The notes under the pieces were generated by a model that made no database searches, was not told the origin of the DNA, and was given only the letters and a program-made list of their open reading frames with translations. From Beta vulgaris subsp. vulgaris (Eukaryota > Streptophyta > Magnoliopsida > Caryophyllales > Amaranthaceae): a DNA stretch of 64,000 bases. Both the position numbers and the translations under genes were made by a program. Shown piece after piece: positions 47,640 to 58,973 of the stretch. The DNA is taken from positions 30,951,240-31,015,239 of the forward strand of contig NC_079202.1 in assembly GCF_026745355.1 (NCBI RefSeq), written 5' to 3'. Positions within the stretch are counted from its first letter, which is position 1. Each line of letters begins with the position of its first letter.

Positions 47640-49090
47640 AGGTTCACAGCTTGAATACGTTATCTCCTAACATGACATTCGTCTTTTGGGCCGTCTCTGA
47701 CATGGTGTGAGCCACGTCCAGTTGTTGCTCATCTCGAATTTCTTCGAGTGTTATTTTACTCCCACTTGTCTTTCTAGAAAAAAAATTCTTTTTCAAGAAA
47801 GACACCATCACGAGCAACAAACACTTTGTTCTCTTGACGTTATAGAAGTAATAACCCCTTGTCTCTTTTGGATATCCCACAAAGAGACATTTATCTGACT
47901 TGGGTGCGAGTTTGTCTGATAGTAACCGCTTTACATAGACCTCATCCCCAGATTTTAAGAAAAGACAAGTTTGGAGGTTTTCCATTCCATAACTCATATG
48001 GAGTCTTTTCTACAGCCTTTGACGGGCTCCTATTTAGTGTGTGTGCAGCAGTTTCGAGAGCTATCCCCAAAAAGAAATCGGAAGATCAGCAAGACTCATC
48101 ATGATCGAACCATATCTAGAATGTTCGATTCCTCCTTTCAGAACACCATTTAACTGTGGTGTTCTTGGTGGAGTTAATTGTGAAAGAATTCCACAATCCT
48201 TTGAATGATCATCAAACTCTTGGCTCAAATATTCACCACCACGATCGGATCGTAGTGCTTTTATTGTCTTACCAAGTTGATTCTGTACTTCATTTTGGAA
48301 CTCTTTGAATCTATCAAAAGATTCCGACTTATGTTTCATCAAGTAAATATAGCCATATCTACTCAAATCATCAGTGAAGGTAATGAAGTAATTAAACCCT
48401 CCCCTTGCCTTTGTGCTCATAGGACCACACACATCTGTATGTATGAGTCCTAAAAGATCGCTGGCCCTTTCACCTTTTCCAGTAAATGGTGATTTTGTCA
48501 TTTTCCCCATTAAGCATGATTCACATACATCAAATGATTCGAAATCAAATGATGGAATTATACCATCCTTTTGTAACTTGTGAATGCGCTTTTGGTTTAT
48601 ATGACCCATTCGCAATGCCAAATTAAGGTTAGGTTAGAATCATTTGATTTTTTTCTTGCTATTATGTTATAGATGTAATGATTTATCAAGCACATATAAC
48701 CATTTATCAAATTAGCTCTGGCATAGAACATATTATTGTAAGAAATGGAACAACATTGTTCTTTATTTCAAAGCAAAAACCTTCAGAATCCAAAACTGAA
48801 ACCGAAATTATGTTCTTAGTTATTGAGGAACAAATAACAATTTTTAATTCTAAATAAACCCAGATGGCAAGTGTAGACTATAGCTCCCGACGGCAAGTGC
48901 AGCAACTCGTGCTCCATTTCCAACGCGTAGCTCTACCTCGCCTTTTGCCACTTCCTACTTCTTTTTAGTCCCTGCACATCATTAACTATGTGAGAACCAC
49001 AACCGGTATCAAATACCCATAAAGAAGTAGAAGTCAAATTGATTTCTATAACATATAAACCTGAAGTGGAAGCCAAGACTTCTTTCCCTC
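47640..49090 (-). pseudogene. Copia protease and integrase, frameshifted
   Basis: About 49000-48970 encodes the protease active-site phrase FDTGCGSHIV. 48621-48061 is one open frame with GHINQKRIHKLQKDGIIP and CESCLMGKMTKSPF (GAG-pre-integrase zinc finger), then HTDVCGPMSTKARGGFNYF, TFTDDLSRYGYIYLMKHKS, LRSDRGGEYLSQEF and TPQLNG, matching the D,D-35-E integrase core. 47997-47644 continues with VGYPKETRGYYFYNV, as usual at the integrase C-terminus. Stops and frame changes separate the parts. Confidence 0.8.
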
Positions 49091-49898
49091 CAAGTATATC
49101 GGGCAGTTCCTCTTCTAATGTCCTATCTTGTTATAGTGGAAGCACTTGCTTTCCGCAACGACCTGGCTTGGCGGTTGGCTTAGGTTTTTCAGCACAGTGG
49201 CAACTTGCTTGCCTTTGTCCTTCTTTCCTGCCCATTTCTTTTTGAAACCCTTTCCCTTTTGAACCAACAAACCTCTTTCTTTGGTTCAACCTTAGGGATG
49301 TTCCTTTCAGCTTTACCAACAATCCATGCAGCTCTTGCAAAGTCTTTTCAGACTCATTCATATTGTAGGTCATTCTGAACTGATTGAAACATTCAGGCAG
49401 TGAGTGGAGAATAGTGTCAGTAGCCAACTCGAGCCTATAAGGGAACCCAAGTCTTTCCATGTTTTCGAAAAGACCCATCATTTCGAACACAGGGGGCCAA
49501 CAGCTTGACCCGGCTTCAAGTGACATTCAAGATCTCCCTATTAGTCTCATACCGCTCAACTCGGGCCTGAGTTTTAAACATGGCCCGCAGCTCTTGCATG
49601 ATCGTGTAGGCATCCTTGGTTTCGAACCTCTTTTGGAGGTTTGGCTCCATGGCTGCTACCATCAAACAAGTGATTGGTATAGACTTATCACTAGCCTGTT
49701 TTGCACGACGTTTTTCAGCGTCAGTTGATTCATCAGTTATTACAGGAAGCGGGGTATCTAAGACGTCCTCTCGACCCTCAAACCTCAGAACGAGTCTTAA
49801 GGTCCTTTCCCAATTAAGGAAATTTTCACCATTCAGTCTGTCCTTTTCCAGAAAGGACGAATGTTGAAACCGGAGTTGTTATTGTTGTTATTAGACAT
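49091..49898 (-). pseudogene. Copia gag, frameshifted
   Basis: The start MSNNNNNNSGFNIR is at 49898 and the frame stops after about 21 codons. The expected gag text (EKDRLNGENFLNWERTLRL) continues in another frame, and MGLFENMERLGFPYRLELAT, MTYNMNESEKTLQELHGLL and KGTSLRLNQRKRF in a third. A CFHYNKIGH...RNCP zinc knuckle follows at about 49130-49090. The order matches UBN2-type gag of plant copia elements. Confidence 0.8.
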
Positions 49899-51874
49899 GA
49901 TATCTACAGACAGAAAATAAGCAAAGTTCAATTTTATGTTTATAAAGCAACCTAAAACATGTAAAAGGTTTCTAGGTTGACCACCTATTCAAAATTAAAG
50001 TCCCTATGAATAAGTGTTTACAAGATCCTATCAACATGAACACTAAGCAGACGGAGGCCTTATCTTAACGTTACATTATCAAGGTAAGTAAACTCTTTTA
50101 CTAATTATAACATTTATAACTCTTTTTAGATGGATAAACATCGCATGTTTAACTATCTCTTGCTTCAAAATTCAAAACGCTTTTGATAATTTTGTTAAGG
50201 ACAACCAAACTAAGTTGTAAAATTCGCAATTTTACCTTATATCCCAAAATTAATGATAAACCTGCGGAGGCATGACCTATTATATTAATTAAGGGTTTTA
50301 TAAGTACTTTATGTTTGGAAAAAGCAAACCTTAATATTTACGGGCCTAAGTTTATTATTTGTTATGAATTAGTGAACTCTAGCCATCAACAAACAACATA
50401 CAATAAACTTATAAGCATTTTAAAAATAATAAAATGCGAAAATAAAATGATCTAGTATGGCCGTAATCCTAAGAACTAAGCATCAATGGCTCCTTCTTGG
50501 ACTATTCATGGATCTCCATCCACCTTTCCTATGGGCCTTCTCTTGAGGCTCTTCTTTGGATTACATAAGTATCAAAATAATTCAAATAATAACCAAATTA
50601 AATAAATTACAAAAATACTTAACGATACGCAGATCGTATTTAAAATTACAAAAATACATCACGATACGCAGATCGTATTTTCTATTTTAATTTGGGTCAT
50701 ACTAGTCATACATAGCAAATATATCATAATATAAAAGCCACATAATAATATCACATATTATACTTGCCAATCAATTAAAATATCAAATATTCTTAATTAA
50801 AGCAAGAAGATAAAATTTTAAGTAATATCTAATCACCTAAAGATTCTATCCCTTAAAACTAGCCTAATTAATTTTAATTTGATTAAAAAATCAGAGTATG
50901 GATTGAAATTTATGACCAAGTCAACATAATTGAAATTTACTTATCTTTCTCAAAATTTTGTTTTCAAAATAATACTTCAAAAAAAAAAAAATCTGCTTCT
51001 GCCCATATCTTTTAGGCACGTTTTCATTTAAGAACTTTTTTTCTATTTTGAAATTTTTCGGAAAAAACTGTGAAAACACAGAAGCACAAGTCTGCTTCAC
51101 GTGCCTTCCCCTAAGACCATAACACTGAAAATCCGGCGAAACCACACTGGCGACTCACCGACGTTTTCTTTCGCGAGACGACGTTGGCGTTTCACCTGCG
51201 GCAGCGAGCAGCTGCTCCGCATGACGAACGTGCATCGCGCTGCCGCCACGACTCCTATTTCCGACGCGACTGCTCGCCGGCAGTCAGCGTCACCCTTTTC
51301 ACCGGCTTTTTGCCGGCAAACCACTAGAGCAGCCACAATGGCTGCTCCTCTTCCTCCTTTAATTCCCTTTTTTTTGTTTTTATTTTATTTTATTTTATTT
51401 GAAGGAAATTAAATTTACAACCTATTGTAAAATTAATTAAGTGATCTTGATTAAATTAAACATAACTCTTTATGCTTAATACAAAAAATTAAATTTTAAA
51501 ATCTCTATTTTAATTAAGTTTCAGATTATTCATATAATTAATCACTAATTCATATAAAACACCTTTTATATGAATTTATTTTCATACATAAACGGTTTTA
51601 AGAATGAAAATTAGATTAATAACATGAATTTATTTGTTCGAAATTTAGAGATCTAAAATCACAATTTTATAAATTTCGAAAATTAGGGTTTATGAGGTGA
51701 AAATTTCCGGCTATTATAAATTGAGAAAGCAAGTAATTAAAACTCCTTTTAATCAATTTCAATTAATTATTCAATTCATAATTTAATTCCCCCCTTAATC
51801 AAATTAAAATTAATCATACATAAACTAAACTTTATGACCAAAATCTATATGCAAGAGGCTAAAACTGATACCAC
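49899..51874 (-). other. Long 5' leader of the copia element
   Basis: About 2 kb between the 5' LTR and gag, mostly AT-rich and non-coding, with a GC-rich island (51095-51350) that has ORFs on both strands. 50600-50700 contains a direct repeat (ACGATACGCAGATCGTATTT, twice, about 46 bp apart). Confidence 0.55.
51865..51873 (-). other. Copia primer-binding site
   Basis: Minus-strand TGGTATCAG immediately inside the 5' LTR, separated by one base. Complementary to the 3' end of initiator tRNA-Met. Confidence 0.85.
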
Positions 51875-52495
51875 TGTAGCAATCTATAAGTAATATAAGC
51901 AGAATTTCATGAATCTCTAATTCATAAATACTTAAAACAGGATCACATGCATATACAATTAAGGATCACATATAAGTTTAGAATTAACCTTTGTAGCGTG
52001 AATTCCACAAAGCTTGAATAACCCGGATAAAGAACATCAGATGTGATTCCTCTACTTGGTCCACCAACCCGGATCAATACTCCACCAATGCTAGTTGGAA
52101 AGGAAGAAACCTTCTTCAAGTTTATGGAGTATTACGTGACTTTTGAGAGAGAGAATAGGAGAGAGAAAATAATAAGAGATATCTTATGTATTTTTTTTCT
52201 TAACCCAATATATAATAATATATTTAGGTTAGAATATTCTCTCCTTCCTTGCTCTTGGCCGGCCACCCCTAGGGCCCTTTTGGGCTCTAGGCTTCTTTTG
52301 TTGATCCAAGTTTAATGTGTGACCTCATGGGATCCATTATATTGGGCTTCGGGTTTATAATAATTTACTCACCCGAAGTTCTATATCTTTCTCTAGCAAG
52401 ACGTATAGACGACCCAATAAAACGAATTATTATCTCCATAATACGATCCAATATATATTAGTAATTGCATTTAAGTCGAGGACGTAAATACTTCA
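51875..52495 (-). mobile_element. 5' LTR of the copia element
   Basis: TGTAGCAATCTATAAG...AATACTTCA. Aligns along its whole length with 44551-45156, with scattered substitutions and small indels. Confidence 0.9.
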
Positions 52496-53724
52496 ATACA
52501 ATCAACAAAGCACCTGGGTCAGACAAAAATGGGGAGTGAGAGTTTATGTTTTGGAAGTCTTGCTCCTTGTACAACTGATAATCATATATATCAGCTTGGA
52601 GGGTTCAAGTGCTACTTGTCTATTTGTTTATGAACGGGATAGCTCTTGTAGAAGTTGCTTGCAACGGGTTTATTATCAATCTGAAGATGAAAATCACACC
52701 TTCTTAAAACACCATGGATGGAGGCGGGAAGACCACCAAGGCTTCGGGAACCCAAGGCCTCAGGGCAGTGCGGTTATGGCAGCGAGAAAAGGGTCTGTCG
52801 AGTCTACCACGACTTTCGAAAGTCACTTGGGTATGCGGGTTTTTTATCAATCAGAAGATGAAAATCGCACCTTCTTGGTAAAGCAAGACATGTCGTTGTA
52901 ATATCATCAAACACCAGGGCCTCGGGGCAGTGCAGTTATGGCAGTGAGAAAAAGGGTCTGTCGAGTCTAACAGGACTTTTGAAAGTCGCTTAGGTATAGC
53001 ATTAAATGTCGTTGGAGAATGGTGTCATGCTCGTCTTCACTTTCTTCTTTAAGGGTTTGTAAGCGAGACTCATTCATGCTTCATGGCTCGAGTATGGCGT
53101 TAGTTTTACGTCACAACAGCATCAAGCATATCATGCACTCATTCATGGTGTCAAAATATCGGTTTGCACCTGCTTTATGGCATCAAAGCGTCAAGTAGGT
53201 GGCTTGGCAGCTCCTTGACTGTAGCACTGATTCGGATTCACTTCCTCTGCATCAATCATGGAAATATTGTATTTCTTGGCTTCAAAGAGGTTGACGGAAG
53301 GAAAGGGCATAATCGACAAACCTGTAAGATGAAAAACAAAAGTAGCAGAAAAAAAATAAATTTCGAGCAGATATGACGGGCAAGAAGGTTGTCAGTCGAC
53401 GTTCTTCCATGATCAATAAGAATGTCATTTCACCACATCGGTGGCTCATCTGGCTCCTTCACTGAATGTCTTCTTATTGATGGCTTGTCTTCAAGGACTC
53501 CTCGTATTAGCTATGAAACTTGAATGATAAAGCTCCTCCAATATTTGGTGGTATTTATAGCATAAGTTGGTGATAACTTCCATGAAGTTTATGTGCATAA
53601 CAAACTCCAATAGGATTGAGATTCCCATGCTTATCCTTAGAGGTGGTGAGCCATTCACGGGACTTGACATATCTATCTCAACTCTATCTAATATTATCTC
53701 GAACAAGATAATTAAAAAAACTCA
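52496..53724 (+). other. Internal region of the gag-only retrotransposon, with a direct duplication
   Basis: A segment of about 170 bp (TTATCAATCTGAAGATGAAA...GGGTCTGTCGAGTCTACCAC..., from 52668) is repeated from 52838 (TTATCAATCAGAAGATGAAA...GGGTCTGTCGAGTCTAACAG...) to about 52995. The rest (53000-53724) shows no gene. The text resembles untranslated retroelement sequence and leads up to the inverted-end block at 53725. Confidence 0.5.
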
Positions 53725-54261
53725 TTTGCTAAACGTCGCCCTAGAATTTCATACTAACGCCCTGTATTTGTGTATTCCAATACTCCCACTCTCCCACATT
53801 CTCCCACTCTATTTCACTCTCATCACCACTTTCCCACTCTATTTCACTCTTTTGACCCTCCCTCACTTCTCACTCTCTCTCCACTCTCTTACTTCATCTC
53901 TCTCATCAACAAACATTTGCAATCAAGATCTCATACAAACATACTCTGGCGAGAAGAAGAATTCCGACGAGGATATCCGGCGAGAATAAGAATTCCGGCG
54001 AGGAGCAGTCGGCCTTTGCGGCGGCGACAACCTTGGAGGCGGAGGATTATCGGCCTCCGACAACACGTTTTCGAAATTCCGACAACACCAAGGTTAGTTA
54101 GTTACTTCATTTTTTTTTTAAAACTCGTAGGGGTAGAATTTGATATAAGATTCGAATACTGTAAAAATCTTCTTGGAATTGAATATTTTAGAATAGGATT
54201 GCAATGTGTATGGATGGTTGAAAATGATAATATAAAATTTGAAAATCGAAAAATTAAGGTT

Positions 54262-54554
54262 GGCGGCTAAATTAGACGTTCTTACAACTGGTCAGGCGCC
54301 TAATTAAGGCGTTTGCACCAATGGTGGGGCGTCTAATTTAGGCGCCTGACCAGTGGTGCAGGCGCCTTAATTAGGCGCTTGACCAGTGGTGCAAGCACCT
54401 TAATTAGGCGCCTCACCAGTGGTGCAAGCGCCTTAATTAGGCGCCCCCACCACTAGTCAGGCGCCTAATTTAGGCGCTTGCACCACTGGTCAGGCGCTTA
54501 ATTAAGACGCCTGCACCACTGGTGCAAACGCCTTAATTAGGCGCCTGACCAGTG
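54262..54554. repeat. Palindromic minisatellite, left array (about 36-bp unit)
   Basis: About eight units alternate the dyad GGCGCCTAATTAAGGCG(C) with a second dyad ACCAGTGGT or ACCACTGGT (for example GGCGCCTGACCAGTGGTGCA). The units vary by single-base changes and by orientation. Confidence 0.9.
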
Positions 54555-54799
54555 TTTGGGGTTTGTAAATTAGGGGACTGAAATGTTGTAAATTTGAATT
54601 TGTTATAAAGAAAATAATTACAAAATTATGTTAAAATAGGAAAATGTATTATTGCGAAAAATTAAATAAATAATAGAAAATATAGTTAATGAAGCGTAGA
54701 AAAATATTTATATGAGAACGCATTGAATTAATGAATGTAATTGATTTTTCATATTTTTACAGTATTAATATTAATTAAATTTTATACGTTTAATTAAAG

Positions 54800-55156
54800 A
54801 TGAGTGGGCGAGGCAAAGGCAAAGCAAAGTCTTTGCCTACAGATTCGGGTCATCGTCATCCTCATGATAGAGGAGTGACAATCTCATCGAGGAAGGCTAG
54901 AGAATTGCTTTTCAGGAGCACTCAGTCTTCATCAGGTGCGGAAACAGAGGAAGTACCAGAAATTCCTCCTTTGTCCGTTGCATTGCCTACTCCCATTATG
55001 GATGTTGAGGCGTGGAGACCTCACTCACCTTGGAGAGGCAACCCGATGGCGGGGAACGAGGAGGAGGCGGGTACTTATTACGATAGTCAGCCGGAGCATC
55101 CATCAACGGACGCAGAGGAAGGTCGTCCGTCTCGGGGAGGCAAACCACCACTATAA
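54800..55156 (+). CDS. Unrecognised basic/serine-rich ORF, probably an N-terminal exon
   Basis: 119 codons from ATG: MSGRGKGKAKSLPTDSGHRH, then ARELLFRSTQSSSG, EEVPEIPPLSVALPTP and a Gly/Glu-rich end. It has the look of a disordered N-terminus. MSGRGKGK starts are also seen in histone H4, but the rest is not H4. Proteins in plant Mutator-like elements with a plant mobile domain can have such tails; that link is only a guess. The natural frame is probably cut by the CACTA-like end at 55149, so the last codons and stop belong to the insertion. Confidence 0.35.
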   Translation: MSGRGKGKAKSLPTDSGHRHPHDRGVTISSRKARELLFRSTQSSSGAETEEVPEIPPLSVALPTPIMDVEAWRPHSPWRGNPMAGNEEEAGTYYDSQPEHPSTDAEEGRPSRGGKPPL

Positions 55157-55660
55157 GAAAATTTGCCTATAGAGGCAACACCTTGAGGCAACCAATTTTT
55201 TGTAGCCTCAAAAGTGTTTTTTAGCATTAGTCAATTTTGGTTGCCTCTAAAAGTTGTTTTTAGCATCAGTAAATTTTAGGTTGCTCCTAAAAGTACTTTT
55301 TAGCATTGAGGAAATAATGGTTGCCTCTAAAACTATTTTTTTAGCATCACGAAAATTTATGTTGCCTCAAAAAGTAGTTATTAACATCAATAAAGTAATG
55401 ATTGCCTCTAAAACTTTTTTTTTAGCATTAGGAAAATTTATGTTACCCCTAAAAGTAGCTTTAGCATTAATGAAATAATAGTTGCCTCTAAAAACTTTTT
55501 TCACACATCACTGAAATTTAGATTGCCTCTAAAACATCTTTTTAGCAATAGTAAAATCTAGTTGCCCCTAAATGTTTTTTTTAACATCAATTGAATTATG
55601 ATTCCCTCTAAATGCTCTTTTAAGCATTATTGAAGTTGATGTCGTCCTTAAAAGCTCATC
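55149..55660. mobile_element. CACTA-like end with an eleven-copy subterminal repeat array
   Basis: CACTATAAGAAAATTTGCC at 55149 looks like a CACTA terminal repeat. From about 55207 to 55655 come about eleven copies of a 40-bp unit, GTTGCCTCTAAAAGTTG(T)n then AGCATCAGTAAATTT. The opposite terminus was not found, so the full length is unknown. A second start-like CATTACTACAAAATCACC lies at 55662. Confidence 0.55.
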
Positions 55661-57350
55661 CATTACTACAAAATCACCTTCAGGGGTAGCCTCCATATCC
55701 TCTTTAGTGTCGCTTAAGAGGCTATTATGTAACTACCGACTCTAAAACTATTTGGAGTTTTAGAGTCGCCCTTTTGAGGCGATACATATGTTATTATGCA
55801 AGTGGCCTAGTATCTAAGAGGCGAAACGAAAAATATATTTGAAATTCGGACCAATTAACTTAGCTAACTGATCTGATTTTTAACTATAGTTGGATCAGTT
55901 AAGTATAAATTTTAAAAGAAGAAAACTCTGGCCAAACTAATTGATTCGATTTTCTTGGTGTAACCAGATCAGTTTGTAGTATTTTGAAAAAAAGAGATGT
56001 CATTTTCAACCAGCAAGACAACTTTACAACTCATCTAAAAGCTTTCCTTCATTCTTATTTTCCCCTTCAAGGTATTCTCTATATACAAAGTGCACCAAAA
56101 TCACCATTACTACACATTAACTATGACTAAAAACACACCCTGTAAGTCAGGGGAACAAAAATTAACTTGACTGCAATGTTGTTGAGCGTGTTTAGCAACA
56201 GATTGTTGATTATTCCGTTGTGGGGCATGCAACCATTCTCAAGCAGGAGAAAACAACCTTGTTAGAAGATGGGGGTGCAAGTGTAATAGAGGGTGTAGAT
56301 TGTACTTTCACAGCACCTAACATAAGAAGAAAAAAAAGCATGTATATGTATCAGATTAATATGGAAAAAAACTACACTCTAAAATCTATAATTCCAAAAA
56401 GATAACACTCATTAACAAAATAAAATCCAGAGAACTGAAGCAGGAAATTTTTTTTATTAAGCAGATGCAAGAAAAATCCAGCAGCAAGATGATGAATAAT
56501 AGCAAACAATTACAACACCTATCAAATGGTCTTCTTCCAGTTAAAAGTTCAAGAAGCACGACACCAAAGGCGTATACATCAGTCTTTATAAATAACAATC
56601 ATACTTTTCCAAGAAGAGAAAGCCATAGAATCAGATTGACTTAAATTAAAACTCAAGGGAACAATACAATACATCCATTGAATCTCCTTGAATAATCTTC
56701 AATTTCAAAAATAATCTGCCACAGTCTAGAAGCATAAATCCAAAATCAAAGAGAAAAGCATAAAATTGGGGGGGAAAAAGAAATTAAATGCACATCGAAT
56801 ACGGTGCTCAAACTGCAATATATAAGATCGTATACGACGTTCTTCATGACCAGAGAAATGCACAAGCTAATTTATAAGTAAATCAAGTATGACGAAGAGA
56901 GAGATTGGGATAGTAGAGAAGAGTACCTTTGATAGTGAGGAGACTGTGGTAGCATCCCCAGCGAGAAACGCTGCAACACCGTCCAAATCAAGTAGCACCG
57001 GCTCGACAGCGGTAACCGGTAGTAGCTTGGCGGTGGCTTTGGGACCCAGCTACGGTGGCCAAAACAGTGATGAGATAGAGAGAGTCTTTAAATAGAACAA
57101 AATGAAAGCAGCGGGGTACTGAAATATTGTAGCGGCAAAATGAAATTAGAAAATGTCAAGTCTAGTTGCCGAAATTTAATTTTCAAATTAAATTTTTTTC
57201 TAAAGTATTTCAAATATTTACCTTGCAAATTTGGGCCTTTGGTCATTATAAATAAAAATTAAAAGTGAAAGATATGTTATACCAAAAAACTGGTGATTCT
57301 TATTTCATATCGATTTTATCTAGCCTTTCAAGTTGTTTAAACTAATTTTA
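55661..57350. other. Mixed repeat DNA with captured gene pieces
   Basis: 55740-55770 holds a short inverted repeat (GACTCTAAAACTATTTGG / GAGTTTTAGAGTC). 56250-56330, read on the minus strand, has exon-like text after TATGTTAG. 56890-57110 is a GC-richer patch, also leader-like on the minus strand. Apart from the kinase fragment listed separately, nothing is recognised. Confidence 0.35.
56510..56600 (-). pseudogene. Fragment of a receptor-like protein kinase exon
   Basis: Minus-strand frame: KTDVYAFGVVLLELLTGRR followed by PFD and a likely donor (GATAG|GTGTTG near 56513). This is kinase subdomain IX (DVYAFGVVLLELLTG) as found in plant receptor-like kinases. No other kinase subdomains lie nearby, so it is an isolated captured exon inside transposon DNA. 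Confidence 0.65.
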
Positions 57351-57617
57351 CTTCCTTCATAATAAAATAAATGTTACACTTTGAAAATTGCATTATTCAC
57401 CTACTACATTTGACCATGTATTTTTTTATTTTAGATAAAACTAACAATTATTATGTGATATGTTGTTGGATTCGTTTTAATGCATACTTTCATGATATTA
57501 ATTTCTTATAATTTTTACTAATAAACAAGAATAAACAATCAAAGTTATCAATGGTCAAAGTACTACATCGAAAAACGTAAAAGTCATCGTGTAACATCTA
57601 TTTTGTTACGGAGAAAG
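57351..57617. mobile_element. Stowaway-like MITE (267 bp, TSD TA)
   Basis: CTTCCTTCATAATAAAATAA then ATGTTACAC on the left is inverted on the right (GTGTAACATCTATTTTGTTA then CGGAGAAAG). TA at 57349-57350 and 57618-57619. Confidence 0.85.
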
Positions 57618-57862
57618 TATATGATTTCAGCATATCGTATTCAACTAATTAATCAAATAACACTTTCTTTAAACTAGGAAAACATGCATTATTTTTCACA
57701 TTATAGCACCGTATCTTATCTCAATGCTTACCTAGTTGAACATGGTTGAAATTTATAGGAACTCATTGGGCTTGATTAGTCCTAACTGCACAATAGTAAA
57801 CTTATAACCTATAGGACTCAACTATAATTTATATGACTTGAATGTAAATAATCTGAACCTGT

Positions 57863-58137
57863 TGGAACTTATTTGACCTCAAAATTATTGACTTAACTTA
57901 ATTATTTAACTTGTGTTTGTGTTATTTCAAATTGTTTCTAATATAATGGTATAATTCATATTTGGCTCTGTTTGAATTTGTTAAAAAGTTGGATTTCATC
58001 GAAAATTGGATACTACTTTATTTAAACTAAAAGTTGGATTTTATCGAAAATTGAATTTATACTGATTCCACCAATCCACGAGTGGCTATGAGTCCACCAA
58101 TCCACTAATGCAACTATCGTCAATAAAATATGACAGT
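57863..58137. repeat. Direct repeat, copy 1 (flank of the gypsy truncation)
   Basis: From GACCTCAAAATTATTGACTT to CAACTATCGTCAATAAAA, matched by 58744-58973. Copy 1 has an extra internal repeat (AAAGTTGGATTTTATCGAAA, partly doubled). Confidence 0.8.
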
Positions 58138-58346
58138 CAATACAGATCTAATGCTTAGAACAATCGACATGTCTATCTCCATAATGAAAATGTTATATGC
58201 TTAAAGTAATGAAGAATAACAATATGTTTGCAGTTGCTCTTAGTGTTTGATCTTAAGTGAATGTGGTCGTTCTATTTGTGATGAATTCTATATTTATACT
58301 CATATATTGATTGAATTTTAAGATTGTGTTTATTGAAATAAAATAA

Positions 58347-58530
58347 GGGTATGTTCTCTTCGATATAAAAAAGTTGAATTTAACTAAATTGAATTGAACT
58401 GAACTGAATTGAACTGAGCTGAACTAAATTGAACTGAACTTAAATGAATAGTGATATGTGACTATGTGAGTGTAAAGTATTGTCCAGGACCGAACTGAAC
58501 TGAAAATAAGCTGTGGAGAACGTCACTCCA
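58347..58530. mobile_element. Possible MITE with a GAACTGAATT repeat tract
   Basis: AGGGTATGTTCTCTTCG on the left loosely mirrors the right end (reverse complement GGAGTGACGTTCTCCACAG). Inside lies a run of GAATTGAACTGAACT repeats (58384-58445). No clear TSD. Confidence 0.4.
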
Positions 58531-58743
58531 ACCGTATTATAATGTTCTGAAAATAATAATTTTATTCACGCTTTGGCCTCTCTCTTTTTTCCCACCAAAA
58601 GGGCCGCCAATATCAACTTAAATAATATTAACCTCCTTAATCCTATTAAATAATTTACTTAAACTTAACATTAGAATACAATATGTTAAAGCAATCTATA
58701 TATGATGGAAATTTAGCAAATATGAAAATAAGATCACAAATAG

Positions 58744-58973
58744 AACCTATTTGACCTCAAAATTATTGACTGAACTTAATTATTTAACTTGTGTTTGTGT
58801 TATTTGAGATTGTTTTTACTATAATGGTATAATTCATATTTGGCTCTGTTTGAATTTGTTAAAAAGTTGGATTTTATCGAAAATTGAATTTATATTGATT
58901 CCACCAATCCACATGTGGCTATGAGTCCACCAATCCACTAATACAACTATCGTCAATAAAAATACGACAGACA
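58744..58973. repeat. Direct repeat, copy 2, fused to the truncated gypsy element
   Basis: Aligns with 57863-58137 and ends abruptly at 58973, where gypsy RT sequence begins. Confidence 0.8.

Larger units (their letters stand above)
44551..52495 (-). mobile_element. Complete copia retrotransposon, decayed (7945 bp, TSD ATACA)
   Basis: Two direct LTRs (44551-45156 and 51875-52495) enclose gag-protease-integrase-RT-RNase H in copia order on the minus strand. TSD ATACA is identical on both sides (44546-44550 and 52496-52500). The primer-binding site (51865-51873) adjoins the right LTR and the polypurine tract the left LTR. Frameshifts and stops break the ORF in several places, so it is not autonomous. 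The LTRs are very similar with some small indels, which makes it younger than the retroelement it sits in. Confidence 0.9.

Noticed and set aside
53567..54270. Frames of 140 and 166 codons
   Set aside because: They run over CT-rich leader DNA in overlapping frames with repeated Pro-His-Ser words and no domain.
54800..54830. Histone H4 start (MSGRGKGK)
   Set aside because: Only the first eight residues agree; the remainder has no histone fold sequence.
56085..56095. AAAGTG|CAC as the missing right end of the CACTA-like unit at 55149
   Set aside because: Only four terminal bases fit the inverted repeat; the apparent 3-bp TSD is likely chance.
56889..57095. 68-codon plus-strand frame rich in Ser/Ala
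   Set aside because: No homology I can name; the same DNA looks more like a leader on the minus strand, so I did not call a gene.
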